Below, piece by piece: positions 14,189-14,452 of a stretch of 14,452 nt of DNA. The position numbers were made by a program, and so were the translations under genes. Each line of letters begins with the position of its first letter. Within the stretch, counting starts at the first letter, position 1. Location of the stretch: contig NZ_DJFS01000091.1 in the NCBI RefSeq assembly GCF_002432125.1, positions 933 through 15,384 of the forward strand, given 5' to 3'. The DNA comes from Brevundimonas sp. UBA5866. GTDB lineage: Bacteria > Pseudomonadota > Alphaproteobacteria > Caulobacterales > Caulobacteraceae. The notes beneath the pieces are model-generated. The model searched no databases. It worked only from the letters and a program-made list of their open reading frames with translations, and was not told where the DNA came from.

Positions 14189-14227
14189 TTACCTATCCAT
14201 GCGTGGACATCGAGGTAAAATCTACCT
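14189..14227. repeat. Cluster of TACCT/AGGTA elements in the right intergenic region
   Basis: TTACCT (14189-14194) and AGGTAA (14213-14218) form a 6-bp inverted repeat with an 18-nt spacer. AGGTA and TACCT at 14213-14227 form a second, with a 5-nt spacer. The longer strings AAAATCTTACCT (14183) and AAAATCTACCT (14217) are near-perfect direct repeats about 34 bp apart. They lie between the leader peptide and a plus-strand ORF, where binding sites for a regulator would be plausible. No known motif was recognised. Confidence 0.4.
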
Positions 14228-14269
14228 TGGCTATTGAGGGGTTATCGTCTCGACGGGAGGAAATGAACG

Positions 14270-14452
14270 ATGATCCTTCGGATTTTTCGTAGTTTTTTGA
14301 AAAATCAGTTGCTCCCGAAAGCGCTGCCGCCTATACAGCCGCCTCGCCCGACGGCGACCCGCTTTGAAGCGCAACGTCAGACGGCGGTCATCCTCCCAAA
14401 TGCTTCTGTGTGTTTGGATTTTCTGGATTTCGACCTTTGGGTTTGGGTTTGG
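14270..14452 (+). CDS. Hypothetical protein, 5' part only (runs off window)
   Basis: From ATG 14270 the frame is open for 61 codons to the window edge. GGGAGG ends 9 nt before the ATG, a good ribosome binding site; an ATG at 14263 in another frame is too close to it and gives only nine codons. The N-terminus is basic and hydrophobic (MILRIFRSFLKNQLLPKALP), followed by a Pro-rich stretch (PPIQPPRP), then VILPNASVCLDFLDFDLWVWVW. I do not recognise a family. Codon use is less GC-rich than in the ilv and leu genes. It diverges from the ilv operon, so the region between must hold two promoters if it is real. Confidence 0.35.
   Translation, partial: MILRIFRSFLKNQLLPKALPPIQPPRPTATRFEAQRQTAVILPNASVCLDFLDFDLWVWVW
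14436..14452. repeat. TTTGGG hexamer tandem repeat at window edge
   Basis: TTTGGG occurs twice plus five bases of a third copy, continuing to the last base. In the plus-strand ORF it encodes an alternating Trp-Val run. It may be a genuine microsatellite within or near a gene; its full length cannot be seen. Confidence 0.5.

Overview
The window reads as a GC-rich proteobacterial chromosome segment. An alphaproteobacterium, perhaps of the Caulobacterales, is my best guess from gene content, operon style and base composition; this is inference, because no rRNA or marker gene is present. Almost everything is on the minus strand, in two blocks separated by one plus-strand regulator.

Block 1 (1-4873) is a drug-efflux locus. 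A lipoprotein membrane-fusion (adaptor) subunit (2924-4111) is followed by an AcrB-like RND pump (1-2894) that runs off the left edge. Both are transcribed leftwards. A divergent TetR-family repressor gene (4271-4873) faces them. The intergenic region carries a perfect 7-4-7 palindrome and an imperfect copy exactly 40 bp away, which are likely operators.

Block 2 (4920 to about 14031) is one long branched-chain amino acid operon transcribed leftwards, in the order leader peptide, ilvD, ilvC, ilvG, ilvM, ilvE, leuC, leuD, leuB. Genes overlap or sit 3-59 nt apart. Together they encode dihydroxyacid dehydratase, ketol-acid reductoisomerase, a two-subunit acetohydroxyacid synthase of the short-regulatory-subunit (IlvG/IlvM) type, the branched-chain transaminase, and the isopropylmalate isomerase and dehydrogenase steps of leucine synthesis. 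leuA and ilvA are not in the window. A bidirectional hairpin terminator (4872-4901) lies between the convergent tetR and leuB ends.

The most interesting part is the region upstream of ilvD. An unlisted short ORF (13894-14031, minus strand, 45 codons, GTG start with a Shine-Dalgarno) encodes a peptide with a Val/Leu/Ile run (AVVLVSVLITPL) written with codons such as GTA, CTT and ATT. Overlapping and following it are four RNA segments that can form mutually exclusive pause, antiterminator and terminator hairpins. This is a complete ribosome-mediated transcription attenuator that would put the whole ilv-leu operon under Val/Leu/Ile-tRNA control. Between the terminator and ilvD is a second, 11-codon Leu-rich mini-ORF, and ilvD itself lacks an obvious Shine-Dalgarno.

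The right end (14032-14452) is an AT-richer intergenic region with clustered AGGTA/TACCT repeats. It leads to a plus-strand ORF with a good ribosome binding site that runs off the window edge in a TTTGGG hexamer repeat. I saw no tRNA, rRNA, CRISPR array or mobile element.
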